Assembly (NCBI GenBank): GCA_024638505.1
Contig: JAHEKE010000003.1
Coordinates: forward strand, 1 to 64,000
From: Gammaproteobacteria bacterium
GTDB taxonomy: Bacteria > Pseudomonadota > Gammaproteobacteria > Arenicellales > JAANXG01
Reading direction: 5' to 3'
Length of the DNA stretch: 64,000 nucleotides
Positions 26,237-35,147 of this stretch are shown one piece after another (the stretch's first letter is position 1; each line of letters opens with the position of its first letter). Position numbers and translations under genes: made by a program. The notes under the pieces were generated by a model. It had not been told where the DNA came from. It made no database searches and saw only the letters and a list, made by a program, of their open reading frames with translations.

Positions 26237-26794
26237 TCAGGCCTTACTGACGCTGATTTTCCGGCCTTTTTTCTCGGCGGCCCCGCTGGATTTGGGTACC
26301 TCGACGCTTAACACGCCTTTTTTGAAGCGTGCGCTGATTTTGCTGCTGTCGGCATCCTGCGGCAGGCGCAGCGAGCGCCTAAACTGCCCAAACCGGCGTT
26401 CCTGCATGAAGTAGTCTTTTTTCTTTTCTTCGTGTTCTTCCCGCTTTTCACCGGAGATCGTTAACACATCGTCGGTTACGTTGACCTCCACGTCTTCTTC
26501 ATCCAGGCCGGGCAGCTCCGCAGTTATTTCGTAGCCTCTATCCGTCTCGCTCATATCCACAATCGGGGTGCGCCCAAACCCCTTCAATCCCAACCCAGGC
26601 TCAACGTCCCACAGCTGTCCCAGGCGCGGCCAGTGCCCCGACCAACCGTGGGCATACCGGTCAAACATATCCTCTATCTGATCGCGCAGGCTCATCAGCG
26701 GACGCATCAGTTCCGTTTCTTCTGCCGCCGACTCGGATTTTGGTTTACTCTTTTTCGCCGCTTTCTCAGCTGCTTTTTTTGATTCCTTTGCCAT
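26237..26794 (-). CDS. Small heat-shock protein, Hsp20 family (2)
   Basis: A 185-residue small heat-shock protein with a Lys/Ala/Glu-rich N-terminal tail (KESKKAAEKAAKKSKPKSES) not found in the other copy. The alpha-crystallin domain spans IVDMSETDRGYEITAELPGL to FKKGVLSVEVPKS, with a C-terminal ISV. GAGG lies 8 nt before the ATG. A perfect FNR box is centred 70.5 nt upstream, with TATTAC near the expected -10, which makes this gene the best-placed target of that box. Confidence 0.93.
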   Translation of the reverse strand: MAKESKKAAEKAAKKSKPKSESAAEETELMRPLMSLRDQIEDMFDRYAHGWSGHWPRLGQLWDVEPGLGLKGFGRTPIVDMSETDRGYEITAELPGLDEEDVEVNVTDDVLTISGEKREEHEEKKKDYFMQERRFGQFRRSLRLPQDADSSKISARFKKGVLSVEVPKSSGAAEKKGRKISVSKA

Positions 26795-26857
26795 GGTGAT
26801 CGCCTCAGGGAAATATTTAATAGTAATAGATTCTCAAGCAGATTGATCTCAGCGGTT

Positions 26858-26871
26858 TTGATTAGGATCAA
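26858..26871. promoter_or_regulatory. FNR/ANR box, perfect, between hsp20 and ribonucleotide reductase
   Basis: TTGAT-TAGG-ATCAA matches consensus exactly. It is 70.5 nt from the Hsp20 start on the minus strand, the spacing seen at other boxes. It is only 44.5 nt from the ribonucleotide reductase ATG on the plus strand, which would leave almost no leader for that gene. Confidence 0.7.
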
Positions 26872-26908
26872 CTAAGCGCATACGATTTTCATATATTAAG
26901 GGTTGCTT

Positions 26909-28735
26909 ATGAACGTTAACCCCTTCAGCGCAGAGATATCCCGGTACATCTGGGACACGAAGTATCGCTATCGACATGAGGGGGTAGTACAGGATCGACA
27001 CATAACCGACACCTGGCGCCGCGTAGCCGATGCTATTGCCGCAGCGGAAGAAAAAGAAATACAGAAATGGCAGGATAGCTTTTACACCGTACTAGATGGT
27101 TTCAAGTTTTTACCCGGCGGGCGCATTCAAGCCGGTGCCGGTACCGACCGCAAGGTTACGCTGTTCAACTGCTTTGTCATGGGCACAATCGAGGACTCGA
27201 TGGACGGCATTTTCCATGCTTTGCAAGAGTCCGCCCTTACTATGCAGCGGGGCGGGGGCATAGGTTGCGATTTTTCATCCTTGCGACCGAGAGGCACCCG
27301 TGCCCGCGAGGTGGGGGGTATCGCCTCAGGGCCAGTTTCCTTCATGCGCATCTGGGATACGATGTGTTCTACCCTTCTATCCACCGGTAACCGTCGCGGT
27401 GCCATGATGGCGACGTTACGCTGTGATCATCCCGACATCGAGGACTTCATCGACGCAAAACAAGATCCCCAGGCGTTACGTAACTTTAATCTTTCCGTTC
27501 TTATCACCGACTCTTTTATGCGGGCTATTGCGCAAAATGAAGACTGGCCGTTAGTTTTCCCTGAAACAGAGGCAGACCGTCGCAGTTCCAGCGATTCGCT
27601 TATGCGGACATGGCCGGGATTCGATGCTCCCGTGCGCTGCAAGGTTTACCGGCGCGTTCCGGCAGCAGCGCTCTGGCAGCGCATAATGCGTGCGGCTTAT
27701 GATTATGCGGAGCCCGGAGTGCTGTTTATTGATCGTATCAATCGATCGAATAATCTTTGGTACGGCGAGCACATCGTTGCCACCAATCCCTGCGGCGAAG
27801 TTCCACTTCCACCCTACGGCGCCTGTAACCTGGGATCGATCAATCTGACAAGCTTTGTGCGCGAACCGTTTTCCAGGCGAGCGTGGTTTGATACGGAGAA
27901 TTTTACCCAGGTTGCAGCTGTGGCCACACGGATGATGGACGACGTTATATCCATTTCCCATTACCCTCTCGCGTCTCAGGCTAAGCAGGCGCAGGGCACC
28001 CGTCGAATTGGACTGGGCATCACCGGCCTGGCTGACGCGCTGATCATGCTGGGGCATATTTACGGCAGTCACTCGTCGCTGCGGTTTACGCAGACCGTCT
28101 TCAGAGACCTGTGTCATACTGCCTATAGCACGTCGATTAAATTGGCCGAGGAGAAAGGACCCTTTCCCTACTTTGAACAGCAGCGTTACGTCGAAGGAGA
28201 ATTCATCCGCGCTCTACCGTATCAAATACAGGAGAAAATAGAGTCATCCGGTATACGCAACAGCCACCTGATCGCCGTCGCTCCGACCGGTACGATCAGT
28301 TTGTTGGCCAACAACGTATCCAGTTCTATAGAACCGATATTCGGCTATTTACATAAACGCACCGTGCTGGATGAGACACACGGGCCACAGGAATTCGAGC
28401 TGGTCGATTACAGTTACGGTGCGTGGCAAAAACTTAAGGGTGTGGATGCGCCTCTGCCAGCCCAGTTTGTCGATGCCAGGAGCTTAGATCCTGATATCCA
28501 TCTGACCATGCAGGCGGCGATACAGCCATATGTCGACAATGCCATATCAAAGACGATTAACATCCCTGCAGAATATGAATTTGACAGTTTTCAAACCGTC
28601 TACCAGCGTGCTTATGACATGGGATTGAAAGGCTGCACCACCTTCAGGCCTAACCCGATTACCGGGGAGGTGTTAACTGCATTAGATGATATTCAGGCCC
28701 GCCACTGCTGCAGTATCAACCGTGAAGCGGATTAG
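26909..28735 (+). CDS. Adenosylcobalamin-dependent (class II) ribonucleotide reductase
   Basis: An oxygen-independent enzyme that reduces ribonucleotides using a B12-derived radical. It is a compact 608 residues. Catalytic landmarks are MQRGGGIGCDFSSLRPRG, NPCGEVPLPPYGACNLGSIN (radical cysteine and glutamate) and APTGTISLLANNVSSSIEP. The first thiol lies in TLFNCFVMG. No ATP-cone is seen at the N terminus. The C terminus ends HCCSINREAD, where many relatives have a longer cysteine-rich tail. The ATG at 26909 has AAGGG 7 nt before. It sits divergent to Hsp20 across an FNR box, consistent with dNTP supply without oxygen. Confidence 0.94.
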   Translation: MNVNPFSAEISRYIWDTKYRYRHEGVVQDRHITDTWRRVADAIAAAEEKEIQKWQDSFYTVLDGFKFLPGGRIQAGAGTDRKVTLFNCFVMGTIEDSMDGIFHALQESALTMQRGGGIGCDFSSLRPRGTRAREVGGIASGPVSFMRIWDTMCSTLLSTGNRRGAMMATLRCDHPDIEDFIDAKQDPQALRNFNLSVLITDSFMRAIAQNEDWPLVFPETEADRRSSSDSLMRTWPGFDAPVRCKVYRRVPAAALWQRIMRAAYDYAEPGVLFIDRINRSNNLWYGEHIVATNPCGEVPLPPYGACNLGSINLTSFVREPFSRRAWFDTENFTQVAAVATRMMDDVISISHYPLASQAKQAQGTRRIGLGITGLADALIMLGHIYGSHSSLRFTQTVFRDLCHTAYSTSIKLAEEKGPFPYFEQQRYVEGEFIRALPYQIQEKIESSGIRNSHLIAVAPTGTISLLANNVSSSIEPIFGYLHKRTVLDETHGPQEFELVDYSYGAWQKLKGVDAPLPAQFVDARSLDPDIHLTMQAAIQPYVDNAISKTINIPAEYEFDSFQTVYQRAYDMGLKGCTTFRPNPITGEVLTALDDIQARHCCSINREAD

Positions 28736-28789
28736 TGTTGACTGCGCAGAAAAAATCGCAACAGCAATTTCAGCAGGGCCGATACAGTA

Positions 28790-30157
28790 ATGGCTGAGCG
28801 CATAAAGAAAAAAACGGATAAACCAAACGTAAAGCGCGAAAGTGAAGCTGCGCTGCCTGCCGAAAATCTGGATCCATTTGAAATAAGTCGGCAGCGGTTT
28901 GAGCAAGCAGCGGCTTATCTGGTGGATTTTAAGCGTGGCCTGATCGATTTTTTTAAAAATCCCAAGCGCACGATTGCCGTGTGCTACCCGGTACAAATGG
29001 ATGACGGCTCGGTGCACACATTCCACGGTTATCGCGTTCTGCACAACAAGGTAATGGGTCCTGGCAAAGGAGGCATTCGCTACCATCCGGACTTGACGGC
29101 AGATGAGGTGGCAGCGCTGGCTGCGCTCATGACATGGAAGTGTGCTTTGGTCAATGTGCCTTTCGGTGGAGCAAAGGGTGGGGTGATCTGTCACCCGAAA
29201 CACTTGAGCGAGACAGAATTGCGCATCATTACTCGCCGTTTTGTCAGCGAATTGGGAGACAACATCGGTCCTTACATCGATGTTCCGGCACCTGATATGT
29301 ATACGAACCAGCAGACAATGGCGTGGATCTATGACACCTATGACGCGCTGCATCCGGGACAAAACAACCGGCCCGTGGTAACCGGGAAGCCGTTGGAACT
29401 TGGCGGATCGCTTGGTCGTGATCAGGCCACGGGACGCGGCTGCTTGTATGCAACGGAGCGCTTCCTTGAGAAACAGAGGCTTCCTCAACTGCCTTCGATC
29501 ACGGGTGCGCGTGTTGCCATTCAGGGCTTCGGCGAAGTTGGGGCTACGGCGGCCCGGTTGTTCAATGAGGCAGGTGCTTCCATTGTTGCAGTAAGCGACT
29601 CTCAAGGTGCTATCGTGCTTGAGCAGGGGCTGGATTTAACCCGGGTGATGGCGCACAAAGCAGAAAACGGGACCGTGGTGGGCACTGCAGAAACGCAAAC
29701 CATAAGCAACGCGGAGCTGTTGGGTGTGGACTGCGACATACTCATCCCGGCAGCTCTCGGTAATCAAATCCGAGGCGATAACGCTGCATCAGTATCGACT
29801 TCACTGATAGTCGAAGCAGCCAACAATCCGGTTACGCCGTTAGCAGACGAAATACTTTATCGCAAGGGTATCGTCGTTCTTCCTGATATCCTGGTAAACG
29901 GTGGCGGCGTGGTGGTGAGCTTTTTTGAATGGGTGCAGAATATCAGTAACGAAGTATGGGAATTGGAGGATATTAATCAAAAGCTGCGCCAGAGAATGCA
30001 TCGCGCCGTGGAGACGGTAACTGACCGCTGGCAGGCCCTGAATACGATCAGCGGCGATGAGACAAATGGTGCGGCGGCTGATATTCGGACTGCCGCATGG
30101 ATTGTCGCCATCGAACGCCTGGCCCGGGCGACGCTGCAGCGCGGAATCTGGCCATGA
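28790..30157 (+). CDS. Glutamate dehydrogenase-family enzyme (Glu/Leu/Phe/Val DH)
   Basis: A 455-residue oxidative deaminase. The substrate domain has GPGKGGIRYHP and the catalytic lysine in NVPFGGAKGGV; the NAD domain has VAIQGFGEVGATAA. Length and the PAPDMYT segment fit glutamate dehydrogenase of the 420-450-residue class, with a Lys-rich N-terminal extension of about 25 residues. It interconverts glutamate and 2-oxoglutarate. It follows the ribonucleotide reductase by 54 nt and may share its transcript. Confidence 0.92.
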   Translation: MAERIKKKTDKPNVKRESEAALPAENLDPFEISRQRFEQAAAYLVDFKRGLIDFFKNPKRTIAVCYPVQMDDGSVHTFHGYRVLHNKVMGPGKGGIRYHPDLTADEVAALAALMTWKCALVNVPFGGAKGGVICHPKHLSETELRIITRRFVSELGDNIGPYIDVPAPDMYTNQQTMAWIYDTYDALHPGQNNRPVVTGKPLELGGSLGRDQATGRGCLYATERFLEKQRLPQLPSITGARVAIQGFGEVGATAARLFNEAGASIVAVSDSQGAIVLEQGLDLTRVMAHKAENGTVVGTAETQTISNAELLGVDCDILIPAALGNQIRGDNAASVSTSLIVEAANNPVTPLADEILYRKGIVVLPDILVNGGGVVVSFFEWVQNISNEVWELEDINQKLRQRMHRAVETVTDRWQALNTISGDETNGAAADIRTAAWIVAIERLARATLQRGIWP

Positions 30158-30232
30158 TGCGCGGCAAAAATCCCTATCCACAAGGGTAAAAAGCCTGACT
30201 GCAACCATTTTTTCTGTTCATGGATAACTAAC

Positions 30233-31711
30233 GTGACCAAGGGCACCGACATACCCGGTGCGAATGAAGCGCAATCCCGGTTTTTCCGCCACCGCTTGAT
30301 CGGTATATTCCTCGGCCCGGCGATAGCTTTGGTTATCTTTATAACCCCCGCGCCCGATGGATTGTCTCAGCCGGGCTGGTCGATAGCTGCGGTCGGGTTA
30401 TGGATGGCGGTTTGGTGGATGACGGAGGCCTTGCCTCTCGCCGCGACGGCGATGTTACCGCTGCTGCTGTTTCCTGTTCTTGGGGTGAGCAACATTGAAA
30501 CCACGGCGTCTGCCTACGCCCACCCTCTAATCTTCCTTTTTCTCGGCGGCTTTCTCCTGGCCCGCGCTATGAACGTGTGGGGATTGGATGCAAGGCTCGC
30601 CCTGACGGTGTTGTCCGCAGCGGGCTCAAACCCGCGGAAAGTAATTGCTGCGGTCATGGCAGTCACGGCATTTCTCAGCATGTGGGTCAGCAATACGGCG
30701 ACCGCGATGGTTATGCTGCCGATCGGACTCTCGATCGCCGCGACCTTCGGAGGCCAGCAGCGAACCGACGCACAAAGTATTGCCCCCGCGCTGCTGCTCA
30801 GTATTGCCTATGCCGCAACTATCGGCGGTATAGCAACGCTCATTGGTACCCCGCCCAATGCTCTGTTTGCAGCATATATGGCTGAGGCACACGGCATTGA
30901 AATCGGTTTTTTTAAATGGATGACGATTGGCTTACCGCTGGTACTCGTGCTGCTGCCGATTACCTGGTTCGTGTTGACGCGTTTTGCTTTTCACGTTGCC
31001 AGCGAGCATTCACCGCGAACGGCAGAGGTAATAAAACAAAAGCGAAACGCCTTAGCAGCGATGTCCCGGGCTGAATACACGCTGACGATTCTGATGTCCG
31101 CGGTTGTTTCATGCTGGTTGCTTAACCCGATACTCAACGCGTTCCTGCCATGGCTGCGGCTGTCCGATACAGGTATTGCCATGATGGGGGCACTGCTGCT
31201 GTTCCTGCTGCCGGTAGATTTCAAACGTGGGCGTTTTCTTCTGACCTGGGAGGAGGCTGCGGCAATTCGCTGGGACGTATTGATTCTGTTTGGCGGTGGG
31301 CTGGCGCTGGCCACGGCTGTCGGGGCTTCGGACCTGGACGGCTGGCTCGGTGCTCAGTTGGCGCAGCTGCGTGCTTTACCTCTGTTCCTGCTTTTACTGG
31401 CGGTTGGCGCACTAATCGTATTCGTCGGTGAGCTGGCCAGTAACACCGCAATGGCTGCGGTGTTTCTGCCTATTGCCGGTGCAAGCGCGGTGGCTATGGG
31501 TGAACCCGCGTTAGTTTTAACCTTACCGGTTGCGCTATTTGCAACGCTCGGATTCATGCTGCCGGTTGCGACACCCCCCAATGCGGTTATTTTTGGTAGC
31601 GGTATCCTGCATGTGCGGCATATGCTTAAAGCCGGTGCGCTGCTTGATGTCATTGGTATTGTTATCGTTTCCCTGGCCATCATTTCCTTCGGAGAGTGGG
31701 CACTGGGTTGA
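30233..31711 (+). CDS. DASS/SLC13-family anion (dicarboxylate or sulfate) symporter
   Basis: A 492-residue membrane protein with about 11-12 hydrophobic segments. Two SNT motifs (VSNTATAMVMLP and ASNTAMAAVFLP) form the inverted-repeat substrate and sodium sites of DASS transporters, and the first half includes WWMTEALPLAATAMLPLLLF. Starts at GTG 30233. Dicarboxylates are the commonest substrates, but sulfate cannot be excluded. It follows the glutamate dehydrogenase by 75 nt. Confidence 0.9.
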   Translation: MTKGTDIPGANEAQSRFFRHRLIGIFLGPAIALVIFITPAPDGLSQPGWSIAAVGLWMAVWWMTEALPLAATAMLPLLLFPVLGVSNIETTASAYAHPLIFLFLGGFLLARAMNVWGLDARLALTVLSAAGSNPRKVIAAVMAVTAFLSMWVSNTATAMVMLPIGLSIAATFGGQQRTDAQSIAPALLLSIAYAATIGGIATLIGTPPNALFAAYMAEAHGIEIGFFKWMTIGLPLVLVLLPITWFVLTRFAFHVASEHSPRTAEVIKQKRNALAAMSRAEYTLTILMSAVVSCWLLNPILNAFLPWLRLSDTGIAMMGALLLFLLPVDFKRGRFLLTWEEAAAIRWDVLILFGGGLALATAVGASDLDGWLGAQLAQLRALPLFLLLLAVGALIVFVGELASNTAMAAVFLPIAGASAVAMGEPALVLTLPVALFATLGFMLPVATPPNAVIFGSGILHVRHMLKAGALLDVIGIVIVSLAIISFGEWALG

Positions 31712-31760
31712 TTATCGGTTCATCCGTCAGCGCGGCGTCATCGTTGACTGCACGATTGCA

Positions 31761-32876
31761 TCAGCGGCTTTCAGTCGCTGCCTGCAGGCTGCTTATCACA
31801 GCAGCCAGGAACCGGGCCGCCTCGCCACCGGTTACCGCACGATGGTCAAAAGTCAGCGACAGAGGGAGTACCCTGTGTGCAACAACAGCGTTATCCACCA
31901 CCACTGCCTGCGGCTCTATGCGTCCCGCCCCCAGTATGGCTACGGTTGGTGGCACCACCACGGGTACGGCGTAGCGTCCAGCAATCGTGCCAAAGTTTGA
32001 CAGGGTGATGGTGTAACCGCGCATTTCCTGCGCCGGCACGCTGCGCGCTTTGACATCAGACTTGAGCTGCTTGAGTCCTTGCAGCAGGCTGTGATAGTCA
32101 CGATTGGCCGCGTCGCGGACGACCGGGGTAAACAGTCCTTCCTCTGTATCCACTGCTACCGCTATGTCTATTTTCGCCAGCAACCGCCGGCCCAGTGAGT
32201 GGCTGTCAAACCAAGCGTTTAAACAGGGCTCTTTGCTGCAGCCTGCGACAATTGCCATGAGCAGACTGACCGTTATGTCTCTGTCTGCCGGCCAGTGATC
32301 GATGTCGGCATCATCGACGATGGTCGCGGGCACGACCTCAGCGCCTGACAGAGTCATTTTACTGGCCATGGTTCGGCGTGCACCGTGTAGCAGTTCGAGC
32401 GGGCCCAGTTCTTTCAGGCGGTTTGCCACGCGCTTGACGTCAGCCGCGGTCACCGTTCCCTGCGGTCCGCTGGGGCTGACAATGGCAAGATCAACCTCGA
32501 GCTGCCGGGCCAGCGCCCGGACCGAAGGCGTAGCTTTGACCGTCGCGCCGGTCTTGCGGCTGAGCGGAGCCGCTTTTTCCTCTATCCTTTCTTCACCGCT
32601 GACGACCTTGCCGACCACCGTGCCGCTGTCTTCATGCACCTCGTCAGAAACAAACTCAACCAGCGGTTTACCCGTTTGCACTATGTCGCCGACTGCGGCA
32701 AACAGCTTTTGAATACGACCGCTGTGCGGCGAAGGGATTTCTACAATTGCCTTGTCGGTTTCCACCGATACTAAAGGATCGTTGGCTGTGATTTCGTCTC
32801 CGCTTTTAACGAACCATTCAACTATTTCAGCCTCAGTCAGGCCTTCTCCCAAATCCGGCAGGTTAAATATGCTCAC
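31761..32876 (-). CDS. 2-oxoacid dehydrogenase E2 acyltransferase
   Basis: A 371-residue dihydrolipoamide acyltransferase. One N-terminal lipoyl domain carries the lipoylated lysine K42 (ETDKAIVEI), a peripheral-subunit-binding domain lies near 115-150 and a catalytic domain follows. The C-terminal active-site motif reads DHRAVTGGEAARF: the His (about 345) is kept, but the Asp normally four residues later is Thr (349). It starts at a GTG overlapping the E1-beta stop (GTGA). It could serve pyruvate or branched-chain 2-oxoacids. No E3 gene lies nearby, so the housekeeping E3 is presumably shared. Confidence 0.92.
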   Translation of the reverse strand: MSIFNLPDLGEGLTEAEIVEWFVKSGDEITANDPLVSVETDKAIVEIPSPHSGRIQKLFAAVGDIVQTGKPLVEFVSDEVHEDSGTVVGKVVSGEERIEEKAAPLSRKTGATVKATPSVRALARQLEVDLAIVSPSGPQGTVTAADVKRVANRLKELGPLELLHGARRTMASKMTLSGAEVVPATIVDDADIDHWPADRDITVSLLMAIVAGCSKEPCLNAWFDSHSLGRRLLAKIDIAVAVDTEEGLFTPVVRDAANRDYHSLLQGLKQLKSDVKARSVPAQEMRGYTITLSNFGTIAGRYAVPVVVPPTVAILGAGRIEPQAVVVDNAVVAHRVLPLSLTFDHRAVTGGEAARFLAAVISSLQAATESR

Positions 32877-33853
32877 GCAAACTCCAGTACCTCGTTGATG
32901 ACGTTTACTATGCGATCGGTGGACGGCATGTATTCATCTTCCAGCCGATACAGCGGCATAACAGTATCATAACCGGTAACGCGCCTGACTGGCGCAAGCA
33001 AATCCAGTAATCCGTGCTCAGCCACCTGGGCAGCGACCTCTGCTCCCCAACCACCACTCAGAGCAGCTTCGTGTACAATCACGCACCGTCCGGTTTTCTC
33101 CACCGACTCAAGAATCGTTTTCATATCCAGCGGCTTGATCGTGGCGACGTCAATAACCTCTACTGAGACATCTTGATCGGCCAGCCGCTCCGCAGCGGCC
33201 ATAACTTCGTGCGTCATCGCACCCCAGGTGACGACGCTGATATCGTTACCCGGCCGTAACACAAAGCAAACGTCCAGGGGCAGGGCATCGCCGTTGTTGG
33301 GAACTTCCTGTTTGGCCAGTCGATATATACGTTTAGGCTCGAGAAAAACTACCGGGTCCGGATCCCGGATTGCGGCCAGCAGCAGGCCGTATGCGCGAAT
33401 GGGGGATGAGGGAATAACGACGCGCAGTCCGGGTATGTGGGCAAACAAAGCCTCGGTACTCTCTGAGTGGTGTTCCGGTGCCCGGATGCCGCCGCCAAAA
33501 GGCGCACGTAAAACCATTGGGCAGCTCAGTCGTCCGCGGGTCCGATTACGCATTCTTGCGGCGTGGTTCAGAATCTGGTCAATAGTTGAGTAAGCGAAAC
33601 CCATGAACTGGATTTCGGCAATTGGAATCAATCCCTGCGTCGCCATACCGACTGACGCGCCACTGATCAGGGTCTCGGATAACGGGCTGTCCAGCACCCG
33701 CTCGTCTCCGAATTTTTCCAGCAATCCAACGGTTGCTCTGAATACGCCCCCATCCACTCCTACGTCTTCGCCCAGTACCAGTACATTTTCATTGTGCGAC
33801 ATCTCCCAGGTAAGCGCCTGGTTGACCGCCTCTACCAGGGTGATTTCAGCCAT
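32873..33853 (-). CDS. 2-oxoacid dehydrogenase E1 component, beta subunit
   Basis: A 326-residue transketolase-like beta subunit. Conserved segments are LGEDVGVDGGVFRATVGL, DSPLSETLISGASVG, GGIRAPEHHSE and the C-terminal VTGYDTVMPL. The ATG at 33853 overlaps the stop of E1-alpha within ATGGCTGA, so the subunits are translationally coupled. Upstream in-frame codons reaching 33925 are within E1-alpha and not native N terminus. Confidence 0.94.
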   Translation of the reverse strand: MAEITLVEAVNQALTWEMSHNENVLVLGEDVGVDGGVFRATVGLLEKFGDERVLDSPLSETLISGASVGMATQGLIPIAEIQFMGFAYSTIDQILNHAARMRNRTRGRLSCPMVLRAPFGGGIRAPEHHSESTEALFAHIPGLRVVIPSSPIRAYGLLLAAIRDPDPVVFLEPKRIYRLAKQEVPNNGDALPLDVCFVLRPGNDISVVTWGAMTHEVMAAAERLADQDVSVEVIDVATIKPLDMKTILESVEKTGRCVIVHEAALSGGWGAEVAAQVAEHGLLDLLAPVRRVTGYDTVMPLYRLEDEYMPSTDRIVNVINEVLEFA

Positions 33854-34952
33854 CGCACTGCTGGCCCGCAAGCGCGTCCCGCTGACGCCGCAGAGAATCC
33901 GGCAAGTGCGCATACAAATAATCAAACATGGAGCGCGCAGTCTGTGGCGGCGTGGCTAGGTACTGTTCGACGGCAGCTGCGGCATTGCGTTCACACTCTT
34001 GGTTAAGCTCACTTTCATCTGCTTCTGTCAACAATCCAGCATTAAGCAGGTAGGAGCGCAGTCGCAGAATGGGGTCGTTGCTGCGCTGTTCTTCGACTTC
34101 AGCTTGCGAGCGGTAACGCGAGGCATCATCAGCGGTAGTGTGATCGCCCAGGCGGTAGGTCAAGGCCTCTATCAGCCTCGGTCCCTCACCGAAACGCGCT
34201 TCGTCAATCGCACGCTCGGTTACCGCGCGCAGCGCGATCAAATCGTTCCCGTCAACTTGTTCATTGACGACACCGGCTGCTATCGCTTTTTGTGCCAGCG
34301 TCTGCGCTGAGGTCTGCTTGTTCAGCGGTATCGATATGGCCCACTGATTATTGCTAATTATGAAAACAGCGGGTACGTGCCAGGCGGCGGCGGCGTTTAG
34401 TGACTCATAGAAGTCACCCTTCGATGTCGCTCCATCTCCCAGGCAGCACACCGCAACCCGTTTTTGTTTCCTCAGTTTAAACGCGTAAGCAACACCTGTG
34501 GCATGACAGCAGTGACTGGCGACGGGAATCGAAACGGGAAAATCCTCACGCGGTACCTGGTAGTCGCTGCCGCGCTCATCACCCCCCCAGTAAAGCAGCA
34601 GCTCGGTCATGGTGACGCCGCGCCACATTTGTGCACCGAATTCGCGATAAGAGGGAACAAGCACATCCTCCGCCCACATGCTGCTCGCGACGGCGGCGCC
34701 GATAGCCTCCTGGCCCAGCGGTGAGGCGTAGGTGCCCAGACGCCCGGTTCTCTGCAAATTCAGCGCAGCTTGATCAAACTTCCTCGTCTGTATCATGTTC
34801 TTGTACAGGGGAATCAGCACATCAGACTTGTTCGCCCATGATGGCAAAGGTGTGTTGACGACATTGCCTTTGTTATCGAGATAGCGCGTAAAGCGGACTT
34901 CGAACTGCGCTACCTTGCCACTGTGCCGGTGGGTATAATTTTTTATATGCAA
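33846..34952 (-). CDS. 2-oxoacid dehydrogenase E1 component, alpha subunit
   Basis: A 368-residue thiamine-diphosphate-binding subunit. The TPP motif runs from GDGATSKGDFYESLNAAA to FIISNNQWAIS, and the phosphorylation-loop-like region is YRLGDHTTADDASRYR. The first gene of an E1a-E1b-E2 operon, it is divergent from a leucine-dehydrogenase-like gene. That pairing suggests branched-chain 2-oxoacids as substrate, although sequence style also fits pyruvate. The start is a TTG with no visible Shine-Dalgarno. A perfect FNR box is centred 69.5 nt upstream. Confidence 0.92.
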   Translation of the reverse strand: MHIKNYTHRHSGKVAQFEVRFTRYLDNKGNVVNTPLPSWANKSDVLIPLYKNMIQTRKFDQAALNLQRTGRLGTYASPLGQEAIGAAVASSMWAEDVLVPSYREFGAQMWRGVTMTELLLYWGGDERGSDYQVPREDFPVSIPVASHCCHATGVAYAFKLRKQKRVAVCCLGDGATSKGDFYESLNAAAAWHVPAVFIISNNQWAISIPLNKQTSAQTLAQKAIAAGVVNEQVDGNDLIALRAVTERAIDEARFGEGPRLIEALTYRLGDHTTADDASRYRSQAEVEEQRSNDPILRLRSYLLNAGLLTEADESELNQECERNAAAAVEQYLATPPQTARSMFDYLYAHLPDSLRRQRDALAGQQCDG

Positions 34953-35014
34953 AATTTATGTATCAGGCTTGGTATTTGATCATGAACAGTATGGCCAAAA
35001 CAGGAGGTAAGAGA

Positions 35015-35028
35015 TTGATAGAAATCAA
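35015..35028 (-). promoter_or_regulatory. FNR/ANR box, perfect, for the 2-oxoacid dehydrogenase operon
   Basis: TTGAT-AGAA-ATCAA matches consensus exactly. The centre is 69.5 nt from the E1-alpha start, giving a predicted leader of about 28 nt on the minus strand. Confidence 0.7.
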
Positions 35029-35074
35029 AATAAACAAGATTTGCGATATACCCGTTGTTACTTGTTCTGTCGGC

Positions 35075-35088
35075 TTGATCTAAATCAT
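35075..35088 (+). promoter_or_regulatory. FNR/ANR-type box (one mismatch) for leucine dehydrogenase
   Basis: TTGAT-CTAA-ATCAT, one base off consensus. The centre is 66.5 nt from the ATG at 35148. TGTAAT at 35101-35106 is a good but slightly early -10 candidate. Together with the box 60 nt to the left it gives each divergent gene its own site. Confidence 0.62.
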
Positions 35089-35147
35089 AAGTGCGGGTGA
35101 TGTAATGTGTTTGTATCTGTTCAGATTGAATCATTGAGGTTTAATTG

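Noticed and set aside
27551-28117. A 188-codon minus-strand frame inside the ribonucleotide reductase gene
   Set aside because: Antisense to the catalytic core of a strongly recognised gene, with low-complexity translation.
28682-29605. A 307-codon open frame on the minus strand
   Set aside because: It lies antisense to the well-supported glutamate dehydrogenase gene, has no recognisable domains and no ribosome site; it results from high-GC codon use on the opposite strand.
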